This document shows positions 33,176 through 41,010 of a stretch of DNA of 64,000 nucleotides, piece by piece. The notes under the pieces are model-generated. The model saw only the letters and a program-made list of their open reading frames with translations. It was not told where the DNA came from and searched no databases. Position numbers and translations under genes: made by a program. The stretch comes from Caulobacter sp. BK020. Lineage in GTDB: Bacteria > Pseudomonadota > Alphaproteobacteria > Caulobacterales > Caulobacteraceae. The stretch is from NCBI RefSeq assembly GCF_004342605.1, contig NZ_SLZL01000009.1:124001-188000 (forward strand), given 5' to 3'. The first letter of the stretch is position 1, and every line of letters begins with the position of its first letter.

Positions 33176-34552
33176 ATGTTCCGTCACGCGTTGCTGGCCA
33201 CGGCCGCTCTTGCGCTCAGCACCACCGCGCACGCCCAGACCGAGCCCAGGCTGTCCGTGACCATCTACAACAACGACCTGGCCCTGGTGCAGGACGTGCG
33301 CGAGACCAACCTCGCCGTCGGTCGCCAGAAGCTGGAGTTCAAGGACGTCTCGGCCGCCATCCGTCCCGAGACCGTCAGCCTGTCGGCGGCCGGCCTGTCG
33401 GTGGTGGAGCAGAACTTCGACTACGACCTCTTGACCCCCGACAAACTGATGGAAAAGGCGGTCGGCCAGCAGGTGAAGATCGTCCGCACCAATCCCGGCG
33501 ACGGCAAGGAGACCACCGAGACCGCCACCGTCCTGGCGGCCAACGAGGGCGTGGTGCTGAAGATCGGCGACCGCATCGAGGTGCTGCGCGACGACGGCGT
33601 GCCCACCCGGGTGATCTTCGACAAGGTGCCCGAGACCCTCCGCGCCCGCCCGACCCTGTCGGTGACGGTCGAGGCCGACAAGGCCGGCCCCCGCCCGACC
33701 ACGCTCAGCTACCTGACCACCGGCCTGTCGTGGAAGGCCGACTATGTGGCGATGTTCGACGAGACCAAGGGGGCCCTGGACCTGCAGGGCTGGATCACCC
33801 TGGGCAACCAGTCGGGCACGGCCTTCGTCGACGCCGAGACCCAGCTGGTGGCCGGCTCGGTCAATACCCTGGCCAATGACAACGGCGGCTATCGCCCGCC
33901 CCGGCCGCCGACGATCCAGGCGGCCGGGACCGAGAGCGGGACCGGCGAGCGGGTCGCCGACTACTATCTCTACCCCCTGCCCCACCGCACGACGATCGCC
34001 GCCAACCAGAACAAGCAGGTCGGCTTCCTCAGCGCCCAGGGCGTGGCGGCCCGGAAGGTCTACGAGATCCGCCAGGGCTGGTTCTCCAGCCAGGCCCAGC
34101 CGGAGTCGGCCACCGTCGCCATCCAGTTCAGCAACGCCAGGCTGGCGGGCCTGGGCAACCAGCTGCCGGCGGGGGTGATGCGGGTCTATGTGCGCGACAA
34201 GGCCGGCGATCCGAAGTTCGTCGGCGAGAACGCGATCGACCACACGCCGGCCGGCTCGGAGCTGTCGATCAAGACCGGCGACGCCTTCGACGTCACCAGC
34301 CAGGCCACGCTGGTCAGCGACGAGAAGGTGTCCAGGACCCGATCGCGCTATACGATGAAATACCTGATCCGCAACGCCCGGCCCGAGCCGGTGACGGTCG
34401 AGCTGCGCCAGGGCGGCCTGGGGCGTGACGGCGAGGTCAAGGCCGAGAGCCTCAAGAGCCGCCGCATCGACGCCCGCACCCTGGGCTGGAGCGTGCCGAC
34501 GCCCGCCAACGGCGAGACGACGCTGACCTTCACGGTCGAGACGGGCTGGTGA
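33176..34552 (+). CDS. Exported DUF4139 domain protein, first paralogue
   Basis: A 458-residue protein from ATG 33176, with signal peptide ending TAHAQ. It opens LSVTIYNNDLALVQDVRE and has VRTNPGDGKETTETATVLAANEGVVLKIGDR, matching DUF4139-type proteins; the C-terminal half is beta-rich (TRSRYTMKYLIRNARPEPVTVELRQ). Exported, function unknown. A second paralogue begins at its stop codon (GTGA), so both form one operon. Confidence 0.85.
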   Translation: MFRHALLATAALALSTTAHAQTEPRLSVTIYNNDLALVQDVRETNLAVGRQKLEFKDVSAAIRPETVSLSAAGLSVVEQNFDYDLLTPDKLMEKAVGQQVKIVRTNPGDGKETTETATVLAANEGVVLKIGDRIEVLRDDGVPTRVIFDKVPETLRARPTLSVTVEADKAGPRPTTLSYLTTGLSWKADYVAMFDETKGALDLQGWITLGNQSGTAFVDAETQLVAGSVNTLANDNGGYRPPRPPTIQAAGTESGTGERVADYYLYPLPHRTTIAANQNKQVGFLSAQGVAARKVYEIRQGWFSSQAQPESATVAIQFSNARLAGLGNQLPAGVMRVYVRDKAGDPKFVGENAIDHTPAGSELSIKTGDAFDVTSQATLVSDEKVSRTRSRYTMKYLIRNARPEPVTVELRQGGLGRDGEVKAESLKSRRIDARTLGWSVPTPANGETTLTFTVETGW

Positions 34553-36315
34553 TCGGCCAAGCCTTCAGGAGAGCGACCTTCTCCTTCCTTCACCCCTTGC
34601 GGGAGAAGGTGGCGGCGAAGCCGACGGATGAGGGGTCGACGGACGACCGCCGGCTGGCTTCGAGCGCTTGCCGGACAGGGCGGCGCGTCCCCTCATCCGA
34701 CCTCCTGTGGAGGCCACCTTCTCCCGCAAGGGGAGAAGGAAGGCGGAAGATCGCTCTCGCCGCGGCGTTCCTGCTCTCCCTCCCCACGCAGGCCCTGGCC
34801 GACACCATCGCCTCGCCCGGACCGGACAAGGTGGCCGTCACCCTCTATCGCGGCGGCGACGGGCCGTTCCAGGCGCTGGAGGACTGGCAGCGCGAGGAGG
34901 CCATGGCCAAGGGCCTGATCCAGGTCACCGAGACGCGGTCGGTGTTCCTGCCCGCCGGCCGCCACACCCTGCGCTTCGACGGCGTCGCCGACGCCCTGAT
35001 CCCCCAGAGCGCCACGGTGGAAGGGCTGCCCGGCCCGACCGTCGAGCGCAACTACGACTACGCCCTGCTCAGCCCCGGAACCCTGGTCGAGCGCTCGCTG
35101 GGCCAGGCGGTGAAGATCGTCCGCACCAATCGCCGGACCGGCCGTCGGACCGAAGAGGCCGCGACCCTGCGCCAGGGGCCCGAAGGGGTGGTGCTGCAGA
35201 CCGCCGGCGGGGTCGAGGCCCTGGGCTGCTCCGGCGGCGCCGAAGCCCTGGTGTTCGACAAGGTCCCGGCCGGCCTGTCGGACAAGCCGGCGCTGTCGAC
35301 CGTGGTCGACGTCGCCGCGCCGACCCAGGCGACCCTGACCCTGTCCTACCTGGCGATCGGCGTGAACTGGCAGGCCGACTACGTGGCCCACATCCATCCC
35401 GACGGCAAGGCGCTGGACCTGACCGGCTGGCTGACCCTGGTCAACGCCAGCGGCACCAGCTTCGCCGACGCCCCCACCCAGGCCGTGGCCGGCCGGCTGG
35501 CGCGCGAGGAGGTGGACGTGAAGCGGGGCGAAGCCAAGCGGCTGGCGCGCGGCTGCTGGCCGATGGACACCACCCATCACGGCCGGCGCCTGGCCCCTCC
35601 ACCGCCGCCCGCGCCGCCGATGATGATGGCGCCGGCCCCGGCGATGATGGAAGGCGGGCTCGACGAGGTCGTGGTCACCGGCCAGCGCGCCAAGCTGGCC
35701 GAGCAATCCGAGCTGGGCGACTACAAGCTCTATACCCTGCCCGAGCCGGTCACCGTCGCCGCGCGCCAGACCAAGCAGGTGGCCTTCCTCGACCAGAAGG
35801 ACGTCGCCTTCCAGCGGCTCTACGTCTTCCAGCTCGACACCTGGAACGACTATGACGACGCCGATGATCCGCCGGCCGCCCAGGTCGTGCTGCGGCTGGA
35901 CAACAAGCCCGCCGAGGGCCTGGGCAAGCCCCTGCCGTCCGGCGCCCTGGCGGTGTTCGAGACGGCCAACGGCCGCCCCGCCTTCGCCGGCGAGCAGGCC
36001 ATGCGCGACGTGCCCGTCGGCCAGCCCTTCGACCTGGCGATCGGCGAGGCCATGGACGTGCGGATCCGCCCGCGCCTGGTCGCCGAGCAGGATCGCCGCC
36101 GCGATCGCGTGCGGAAGGTCTACGAGGTCGACCTAGCCAACGCCAAGACCGTTCCGATCGCCGTGGAGGTGCGAACCCCCACCGACCGGTCAGGCTTCAA
36201 GATCATCGCCGAGCCCGCCGCCCACGATATTCGCGACGGCGCCGCGGCCTGGCGATTCTCCGTGCCCCCCAACGGTCGCAAGACCGCCCGCTTTGTGGTG
36301 GAGTACGACGACTAG
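34549..36315 (+). CDS. Exported DUF4139 domain protein, second paralogue, with repeat in its 5' end
   Basis: Shares with its neighbour VRTNRRTGRRTEEAATL and LSYLAIGVNWQADYVAHI, and adds a Pro/Met-rich insert (about 345-365). The signal-peptide-like segment KIALAAAFLLSLPTQALAD begins only at residue about 68 if translation starts at GTG 34549, which overlaps the previous stop. The 68 residues before it are encoded by palindromic repeat D (34577-34742), and no ATG/GTG/TTG with a ribosome site lies between. Either an unusual start is used or the repeat has disrupted export. Confidence 0.75.
   Translation: MIGQAFRRATFSFLHPLREKVAAKPTDEGSTDDRRLASSACRTGRRVPSSDLLWRPPSPARGEGRRKIALAAAFLLSLPTQALADTIASPGPDKVAVTLYRGGDGPFQALEDWQREEAMAKGLIQVTETRSVFLPAGRHTLRFDGVADALIPQSATVEGLPGPTVERNYDYALLSPGTLVERSLGQAVKIVRTNRRTGRRTEEAATLRQGPEGVVLQTAGGVEALGCSGGAEALVFDKVPAGLSDKPALSTVVDVAAPTQATLTLSYLAIGVNWQADYVAHIHPDGKALDLTGWLTLVNASGTSFADAPTQAVAGRLAREEVDVKRGEAKRLARGCWPMDTTHHGRRLAPPPPPAPPMMMAPAPAMMEGGLDEVVVTGQRAKLAEQSELGDYKLYTLPEPVTVAARQTKQVAFLDQKDVAFQRLYVFQLDTWNDYDDADDPPAAQVVLRLDNKPAEGLGKPLPSGALAVFETANGRPAFAGEQAMRDVPVGQPFDLAIGEAMDVRIRPRLVAEQDRRRDRVRKVYEVDLANAKTVPIAVEVRTPTDRSGFKIIAEPAAHDIRDGAAAWRFSVPPNGRKTARFVVEYDD
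34577..34742. repeat. Palindromic repeat D, inside the 5' end of a gene
   Basis: Ends CCTTCTCCTTCC and GGAGAAGGAAGG; inner arms CTTGCGGGAGAAGGTGGC and GCCACCTTCTCCCGCAAG, and GGATGAGGGG/CCCCTCATCC. About 166 bases. It sits in frame between GTG 34549 and the signal peptide of the DUF4139 gene. Confidence 0.88.
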
Positions 36316-36410
36316 AGCCCCGACCCGACTGCGTCGAGTCGGGGCTCTGGATATTTGTTTTGGGCATCTTCTGACGACGAACCGGTGTCCACTTCGTCGG
36401 AAAATGCTCT
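36314..36410 (+). repeat. Repeat E, copy 1, with terminator-like hairpin
   Basis: A stem AGAGCCCCGACCCGAC/GTCGAGTCGGGGCTCT, then GGATATTTGTTTT, then a tail with ACCGGTGTCCACTT and ending AAAATGCTCT. Its first bases TAG are the stop codon of the preceding gene. Likely ends that transcript. Confidence 0.85.
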
Positions 36411-36432
36411 CGTCCACAAGGTCGCCGGCCCG

Positions 36433-36960
36433 ATGCAGAAACCCTTCCTCGAAACCTGGTTGGAACGCGGTCTGTTCGCCTCACGCTGGCTGATGGCGCC
36501 GTTCTACGTCGGGCTGGTCGTAGCCCTGGCGGCGCTGATCGTGGTGTTCTTCCAGGAACTGGGCCACGAATTGCCGCGCCTGCCGGAGATGAAGCCGGAG
36601 GACGCGATTCTGCTGGCCCTGTCTCTGATCGACCTGTCGCTGGCCGCCAACCTGCTCGTGATCGTCATCCTGTCGGGCTACGAAAACTTCGTCTCCAAGA
36701 TCGACACCGCCAGCCACGAGGACCGTCCCGAGTGGATGGGAACCGTCGACTTCTCGGGCCTGAAGATGAAGTTGATCGCCTCGATCGTCGCGATCTCCGC
36801 CATCGCCTTGTTGAAGTCGTTCCTAAAGCTGACCGAACCGGAGGCGCCGCTCGACCAGCCCCGCCTGATGTGGCTGGTGATCGTCCACCTGTCGTTCGTG
36901 GTGTCGGGCGTGCTGCTGGCGCTGATGGACTACATCAACGGCCGGGTCGCCAAGCACTAG
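36433..36960 (+). CDS. UPF0114/YqhA-type membrane protein
   Basis: A 175-residue protein with four membrane segments. LFASRWLMAPFYVGLVVAL, SLIDLSLAANLLVIVILSGYENFVS and the C-terminal LMDYINGR match the YqhA/UPF0114 family, inner-membrane proteins of unknown function, possibly ion-conducting. ATG 36433 starts the conserved region; an upstream extension would run into the repeat E copy before the gene. A second copy of that repeat follows directly, so the gene is bracketed by both. Confidence 0.87.
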   Translation: MQKPFLETWLERGLFASRWLMAPFYVGLVVALAALIVVFFQELGHELPRLPEMKPEDAILLALSLIDLSLAANLLVIVILSGYENFVSKIDTASHEDRPEWMGTVDFSGLKMKLIASIVAISAIALLKSFLKLTEPEAPLDQPRLMWLVIVHLSFVVSGVLLALMDYINGRVAKH

Positions 36961-37059
36961 AGCAAATCGCGCGACATAGGAATCGCACGACTTGCTCTAG
37001 ATTTTTGTTTTCGCATCGCTTTTGCGGAAAACCGTCCACTTTTCCGCGCGATGCTCTAG
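36958..37059 (+). repeat. Repeat E, copy 2, with terminator-like hairpin
   Basis: CTAGAGCAAATCG and CGACTTGCTCTAG (12 of 13 pair), then ATTTTTGTTTT, then a tail with ACCGTCCACTT and ending ATGCTCTAGA. As in copy 1, the leading TAG serves as the stop codon of the upstream gene. Confidence 0.85.
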
Positions 37060-37116
37060 AACCGCTGAACCTCGCGCCCCGCCAGCCGTTGTCTGGCCTG
37101 AACGAAGGGGCGGACC

Positions 37117-37893
37117 ATGCGCGTGCATGTCGAGGCGCGGCTGGACTACGACTTCCCCGAACGGGTGGACTCCCTGCTGCAGATCGAGGCGGCGGTCGCC
37201 GACGACCAGGCGGTGCGCGACGAGCGGCTGGTGTTCGACCCGCCCCTGGCCTTCACCCGCCGCGACGACCCGGCCACCGGCGAGCGGCGCGTGGCCTTCA
37301 CCTGCCAGGGACGGCTGGCGATCGCCTATGACGCCGTGGTCGAGATCGCCGATCGCGACATGGCCCTGGCCGGCGCCGCCCCGCACGCCGTCGCCGACCT
37401 GCCGATCGGCGCCCTGTCCTATCTGCGCGGCAGCCGCTACTGCCCGTCCGACATCTTCGAGACCATCGCCGACCAGAAGTTCGGCGCCCTGCACGGCGGC
37501 GCGCGGGTGGCGGCGATCGCCGAGTGGATCGCCGGCCACCTGGAGTACCGGATCGGCTGCAGCGACGCCCGCACCACCGCCCTGGAGACCTACGTCCAGC
37601 GGGCCGGGGTTTGCCGCGACTTCGCGCACCTGGCCGTCACCCTGTGCCGGGCCAGCGACATCCCGGCCCGCGTGGCCAGCGTTTACGCCCCGGCCCTGGA
37701 GCGGCCGGACTTCCACGCCGTGGCCGAGGTCTTCGTCGGCGGTCGCTGGCGCCTGCTGGACCCCACCGGCCTGGCGCCGGTCGACGGCCTGGTCCGCATC
37801 GCCTACGGCCGCGACGCGGCCGACGTGGCCTTCCTGACCATCTTCGGCAAGGCGACGATGGTGGCGCAGAGCGTGGCCGCGACGAAGGTTTGA
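37117..37893 (+). CDS. Transglutaminase-like domain protein
   Basis: A 258-residue protein with the papain-like triad Cys166 (AGVCRDFAH), His200 (PDFHAVAEVF) and Asp215 (LLDPTG). The N-terminal 100 residues form a beta-rich transglutaminase N-domain. Bacterial members are thought to be cysteine peptidases or amidases rather than cross-linkers. No signal peptide is visible, so it is probably cytoplasmic; partner unknown. Confidence 0.88.
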   Translation: MRVHVEARLDYDFPERVDSLLQIEAAVADDQAVRDERLVFDPPLAFTRRDDPATGERRVAFTCQGRLAIAYDAVVEIADRDMALAGAAPHAVADLPIGALSYLRGSRYCPSDIFETIADQKFGALHGGARVAAIAEWIAGHLEYRIGCSDARTTALETYVQRAGVCRDFAHLAVTLCRASDIPARVASVYAPALERPDFHAVAEVFVGGRWRLLDPTGLAPVDGLVRIAYGRDAADVAFLTIFGKATMVAQSVAATKV

Positions 37894-37918
37894 TCCTCCT
37901 CGCCCAAGGGAAGAAGGC

Positions 37919-38623
37919 TCACGCCGCCTTCCTCCGCCGCGGCTTCGACTTCTTCCCGAACACCCGCTCGAACAGCACGAAGGCCGCCGGCAGGGTCAGC
38001 AGGAACGAGGCCAGTCCCGCCGCGCCCTTGGCGACCAGCACCGTGGCCTTGGGCACGCCATAGATCGTGAACACCTTCACCGGCAGCAGGATCTGCGGAT
38101 CGCCGCCTTGCGCCTGGCCGTTGGCCGAGATCGGAACAGCCTTGAACGTGGCCGGGCTGACATTGAACCGCACCAGCAGCATGTGGTCGCCCTCAGTCTT
38201 GGGCGTGATGATCCATTTCACCCGCTCGACGCCGGTGGCGGCGATGCGCTGGATGTCGAATGCGTGGCTTGGTCCCGGCGTCAGGGTCAGGTCGGCGCCG
38301 CTGAGTTCGACCTTCAGGCCGGCGGGCGGCTGGACGTCGCCATGGCCATAGGCGCCGCCAGTTTTCCACGACGCGCCGCCGGTCGTGTATTCGGCCTCCA
38401 GAACCCCCTCCTCGTTCTCGCGGATCGCGCGGGGATAGGTGATGTTCAGCCAGCCGATGGCCGTTCCGGCCGGGTCACGGACGACGAAGCGCGGCGCGAC
38501 GGCGGCCGCCGCTGGCGGCCGGCCCGCGGCCGCGCCGGCGTCGATCGCCCGGGGCAGCAGCACGGCGCAGGCCGCCGCCAGCCCAAGCCAGACGAACCAG
38601 GTACGCTTGAGCCACTGCGACAT
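37919..38623 (-). CDS. Hypothetical envelope protein with two membrane segments
   Basis: A 234-residue protein from ATG 38623. An N-terminal anchor (WFVWLGLAAACAVLLP), a beta-rich periplasmic region (APRFVVRDPAGTAIGWLNITY.., EAEYTTGG), then a second hydrophobic segment near 198-220 (GLASFLLTLPAAFVLFERVFG) and a basic tail (KKSKPRRRKAA). The layout suggests a periplasmic domain held by both ends. Family not recognised. Confidence 0.65.
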   Translation of the reverse strand: MSQWLKRTWFVWLGLAAACAVLLPRAIDAGAAAGRPPAAAAVAPRFVVRDPAGTAIGWLNITYPRAIRENEEGVLEAEYTTGGASWKTGGAYGHGDVQPPAGLKVELSGADLTLTPGPSHAFDIQRIAATGVERVKWIITPKTEGDHMLLVRFNVSPATFKAVPISANGQAQGGDPQILLPVKVFTIYGVPKATVLVAKGAAGLASFLLTLPAAFVLFERVFGKKSKPRRRKAA

Positions 38624-38738
38624 GGCGCTTCCCCGCGTCGGGCCGCCGCGAACCGACGTCTCCGCGCTTCCCGTGGAGATTGATAATGACGGGGAACTCG
38701 CGCAAATCCAAGCGGCGGGTGGGGCGCGTGGATTCGCC

Positions 38739-38802
38739 CTTGCCCCCACCTGACCGCTCCGCGGTCTGTCCCCCCATAGGGGGCGGAGCGCCCCCGTGAG
38801 CC
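38739..38802. repeat. Repeat B, half copy
   Basis: CTTGCCCCCACCTGACCGC, GCGGTCTGTCC and CCCATAGGGGGCGGAGCG are the left half of the element at 30932-31051. It follows the eipA end. Confidence 0.75.
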
Positions 38803-38803
38803 C

Positions 38804-39409
38804 CTAGAACGGCAGGATGTTGCGCTGGCGACTATAGGCCAGGTAGCCGACATTGGCCCCCAGGCGCAGGCCGACGCCGGCGCGGATCGGGGCCAGGGTG
38901 ATGGTGTCGGCGCGCTGGTAATTCACGCCCAGGCCGCCGACCAGATAGGCGGTGCCCTCCACGCCGGGGAAACGGCGGAAGATGGCGTCCGGATACTGCA
39001 GGTTATAGCACAGGGTGAAGACCCGGCTGGCGTTGCCGCCCCAGTCCCAGCCCACCGACGGGCCCTGCCAGAACACCTCCTGGGTGTCCTTGCCCTTCAT
39101 GTACAGCAGGCCCCGGCCGTAGCGCAGGCCCACGCCGATCGCGCCCGAACCCTCCTCGCCCGCGACATAGCCGGTGGGCTGGCCGTTGTCGCGGAAGGCG
39201 CGCTCGATTACGGCGCCGATGCTTTCGGCGGTGACGCCCAGGAAGTCCGAGCCGCTGCGGATCATCTCGTCGGCCGAATAGGTCTGGGCCCGGCCGGTGT
39301 CGTACTGCGACCGGGGCGGCGGGTCGCCCGGGCGTTCCTGGGCCGTGCTGGCGCAGGCGCTCAGCCCGGCGGTGGCCATGCCCGAAAGGATCAGCTTGCG
39401 GCGGTCCAT
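38804..39409 (-). CDS. eipA: EipA-like envelope integrity protein (DUF1134)
   Basis: A 201-residue DUF1134 protein from ATG 39409. The signal peptide ends in a possible lipobox (LSAC, Cys19). The core (FLGVTAESIGAVIERAFRDNGQPTGYVAGEEGSGA, then GVGLRYGRGLLYMK) is typical of the family. In Brucella, DUF1134 protein EipA is periplasmic, needed for envelope integrity and controlled by CtrA. A perfect CtrA box 68-82 bases upstream here supports the same control. Confidence 0.88.
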   Translation of the reverse strand: MDRRKLILSGMATAGLSACASTAQERPGDPPPRSQYDTGRAQTYSADEMIRSGSDFLGVTAESIGAVIERAFRDNGQPTGYVAGEEGSGAIGVGLRYGRGLLYMKGKDTQEVFWQGPSVGWDWGGNASRVFTLCYNLQYPDAIFRRFPGVEGTAYLVGGLGVNYQRADTITLAPIRAGVGLRLGANVGYLAYSRQRNILPF

Positions 39410-39476
39410 GTGCTCTCTCGCGATTCCAACGGCCTGGACTGTCTCAGCCCTTTGAGTCGGGTTTGCGGCTGGAAGC

Positions 39477-39491
39477 TTAACGGCGGGTTAA
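39477..39491. promoter_or_regulatory. CtrA binding site upstream of eipA
   Basis: TTAA-CGGCGGG-TTAA, followed by CCAT: an exact match to the CtrA consensus TTAA-N7-TTAA, with the extended TTAACCAT on the plus strand. It lies 68-82 bases upstream of the minus-strand eipA start and is the only exact match I found. Confidence 0.85.
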
Positions 39492-39512
39492 CCATGAGGG
39501 GCCAGGACGCTC

Positions 39513-40382
39513 TCAGGCGTTCCAATCCAGCCACTCGCCGGGCTTGAGCGCCTGGACGGCCACGCCGCGGCGGGCGCCCTCGGTCCGGGTGCGCTGGAGG
39601 GCGTCGGACAGCTCTTCGTAGCCGTCGGCGCCATGAACCCCGTAGTGGATCGGGACCAGGGTCTTGGCGCCAAGGATCTTGGCTGCGGCGACCGCCTGGT
39701 CCGGCGTCATGACGCTGGACACCTCAGCGGCGGGTTCGCGCCAGGCGAACCGCGCGCCGTTGATGGGCAGAAACACCGCGTCGAACGGACCAAATTGTCG
39801 GCCAATCTGCCACCAGGCGCCATGCCAGAGCGTGTCGCCGGCATGCAGGATGCGCCGCCCGCCGCCGCTGATCACCCACGAGGCCTGCGGATCGCCATAG
39901 CCGTCGACGGCCGGGACGGCGGTGGCGACAAAGGCGCCGCCCAACATCTGCGGCTCCCAGAGAGGAGCGGATCGAATGCGGCTCACCCCCGGCGCGACGA
40001 TCGCGCCGAGATTGGCGGGATACAGCAGCAGGCCCTGGTCGCCGAGCGCCTTGGCGACGGCCTTGGCGTCGAAATGATCGGAATGGCGGTGGGTGATCAG
40101 CGCATAGCGGTCACCCTCGAAATCGCCCAGGTCGGGCAAGGGATCGGACAGCGCGGTCCCCCAGACGGAGGGATCGGCCAGGAGATCCACGCCCAGGGTC
40201 GCGCCTGGAAGGGCCAGCTTGAGTCCCGCCCAGGCCAGGCGCTGGATCCGCAGCCTCCGGTCATCGGCGGCGGACGCCGATTGAGCGGCGAGCAGCCCCG
40301 CAAAGCCGCCGCCAAGAAGCCCGCGGCGGGTGAGCGCGGTCTTGACGGGCGGGACGGGCTGGGGATTGAGATGCGTGGGCAT
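39513..40382 (-). CDS. Exported MBL-fold metallohydrolase
   Basis: A 289-residue metallo-beta-lactamase-fold enzyme with H98-x-H100-x-D102-H103 (THRHSDHFD), GDTLWHG for the bridging Asp, and PIHYGVHG near the end. The arrangement matches UlaG/YcbZ-type (L-ascorbate-6-phosphate lactonase-like) hydrolases. TRRGLLGGGF at 18-27 plus a hydrophobic stretch looks like a Tat signal, so it may act in the periplasm. Divergent from an Lrp-type regulator 103 bases away, probably its controller. Confidence 0.85.
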   Translation of the reverse strand: MPTHLNPQPVPPVKTALTRRGLLGGGFAGLLAAQSASAADDRRLRIQRLAWAGLKLALPGATLGVDLLADPSVWGTALSDPLPDLGDFEGDRYALITHRHSDHFDAKAVAKALGDQGLLLYPANLGAIVAPGVSRIRSAPLWEPQMLGGAFVATAVPAVDGYGDPQASWVISGGGRRILHAGDTLWHGAWWQIGRQFGPFDAVFLPINGARFAWREPAAEVSSVMTPDQAVAAAKILGAKTLVPIHYGVHGADGYEELSDALQRTRTEGARRGVAVQALKPGEWLDWNA

Positions 40383-40485
40383 GGATCGCCTCCGGTTTCG
40401 CGAAGCGCGACCCTAGGGGGCGCGAACGCCGGAAATCGCCGCGATTGTGTCGCCTGGACCGGCGATTCGCCGGCATGGAGGACGC

Positions 40486-40926
40486 TTGCAGGTGCTGGAC
40501 GACAAGGACGAAGCCCTGATTCTCGCCCTGGAACGGGACGCGCGGGCCAGCGTCGTGGCCCTGGCCCGGGAGATCGGCCTGTCACGCAGCGCCACCCAGG
40601 AGCGCCTGGGCCGCCTCCAGCGCGGCGGGGCGATCGCCGGCTTCACGGTGGTGCGCGGCCGGGCCGATGGACGCACGCGCCTTGCCGCCTGGCTGATGAT
40701 CCGCCATGCGCGCGGCGGAACCTGCGCGCGCTCGGTCGTCCCCCTGAAGCGGATTCCGGAGGTGAAGGCCGTCCAGTCGCTGGCTGGCGATCCCGACCTG
40801 CTGGTGCAGGTCAGCGCCGCCGACGCCGCCGATCTGAACCGGATCGCCGAAGCCGTCCGCGCCCTGCCGGGCATCGGCGAGGTCACCACGCACGTCGTCC
40901 TCACCGACCATCTGCGCCGGCCCTGA
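40486..40926 (+). CDS. Lrp/AsnC-family transcriptional regulator
   Basis: A 146-residue protein from TTG 40486 behind GGAGG (40477-40481). N-terminal winged helix with EIGLSRSATQERLGRLQRGGAIAGF and a C-terminal RAM ligand domain (VKAVQSLAGDPDLLVQVSAADAADLNRI). Members sense amino acids or similar small molecules and form octamers. It is transcribed divergently from the MBL hydrolase gene and is likely its regulator. Confidence 0.88.
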   Translation: MQVLDDKDEALILALERDARASVVALAREIGLSRSATQERLGRLQRGGAIAGFTVVRGRADGRTRLAAWLMIRHARGGTCARSVVPLKRIPEVKAVQSLAGDPDLLVQVSAADAADLNRIAEAVRALPGIGEVTTHVVLTDHLRRP

Positions 40927-41010
40927 CGGACGCCGGCCTCCCGTCACATCCGCCGGGGTAGCGCGGCGCCCCATTTCAGCCGAACCCCGATCCGTCCTAT
41001 CTAGAACCCC

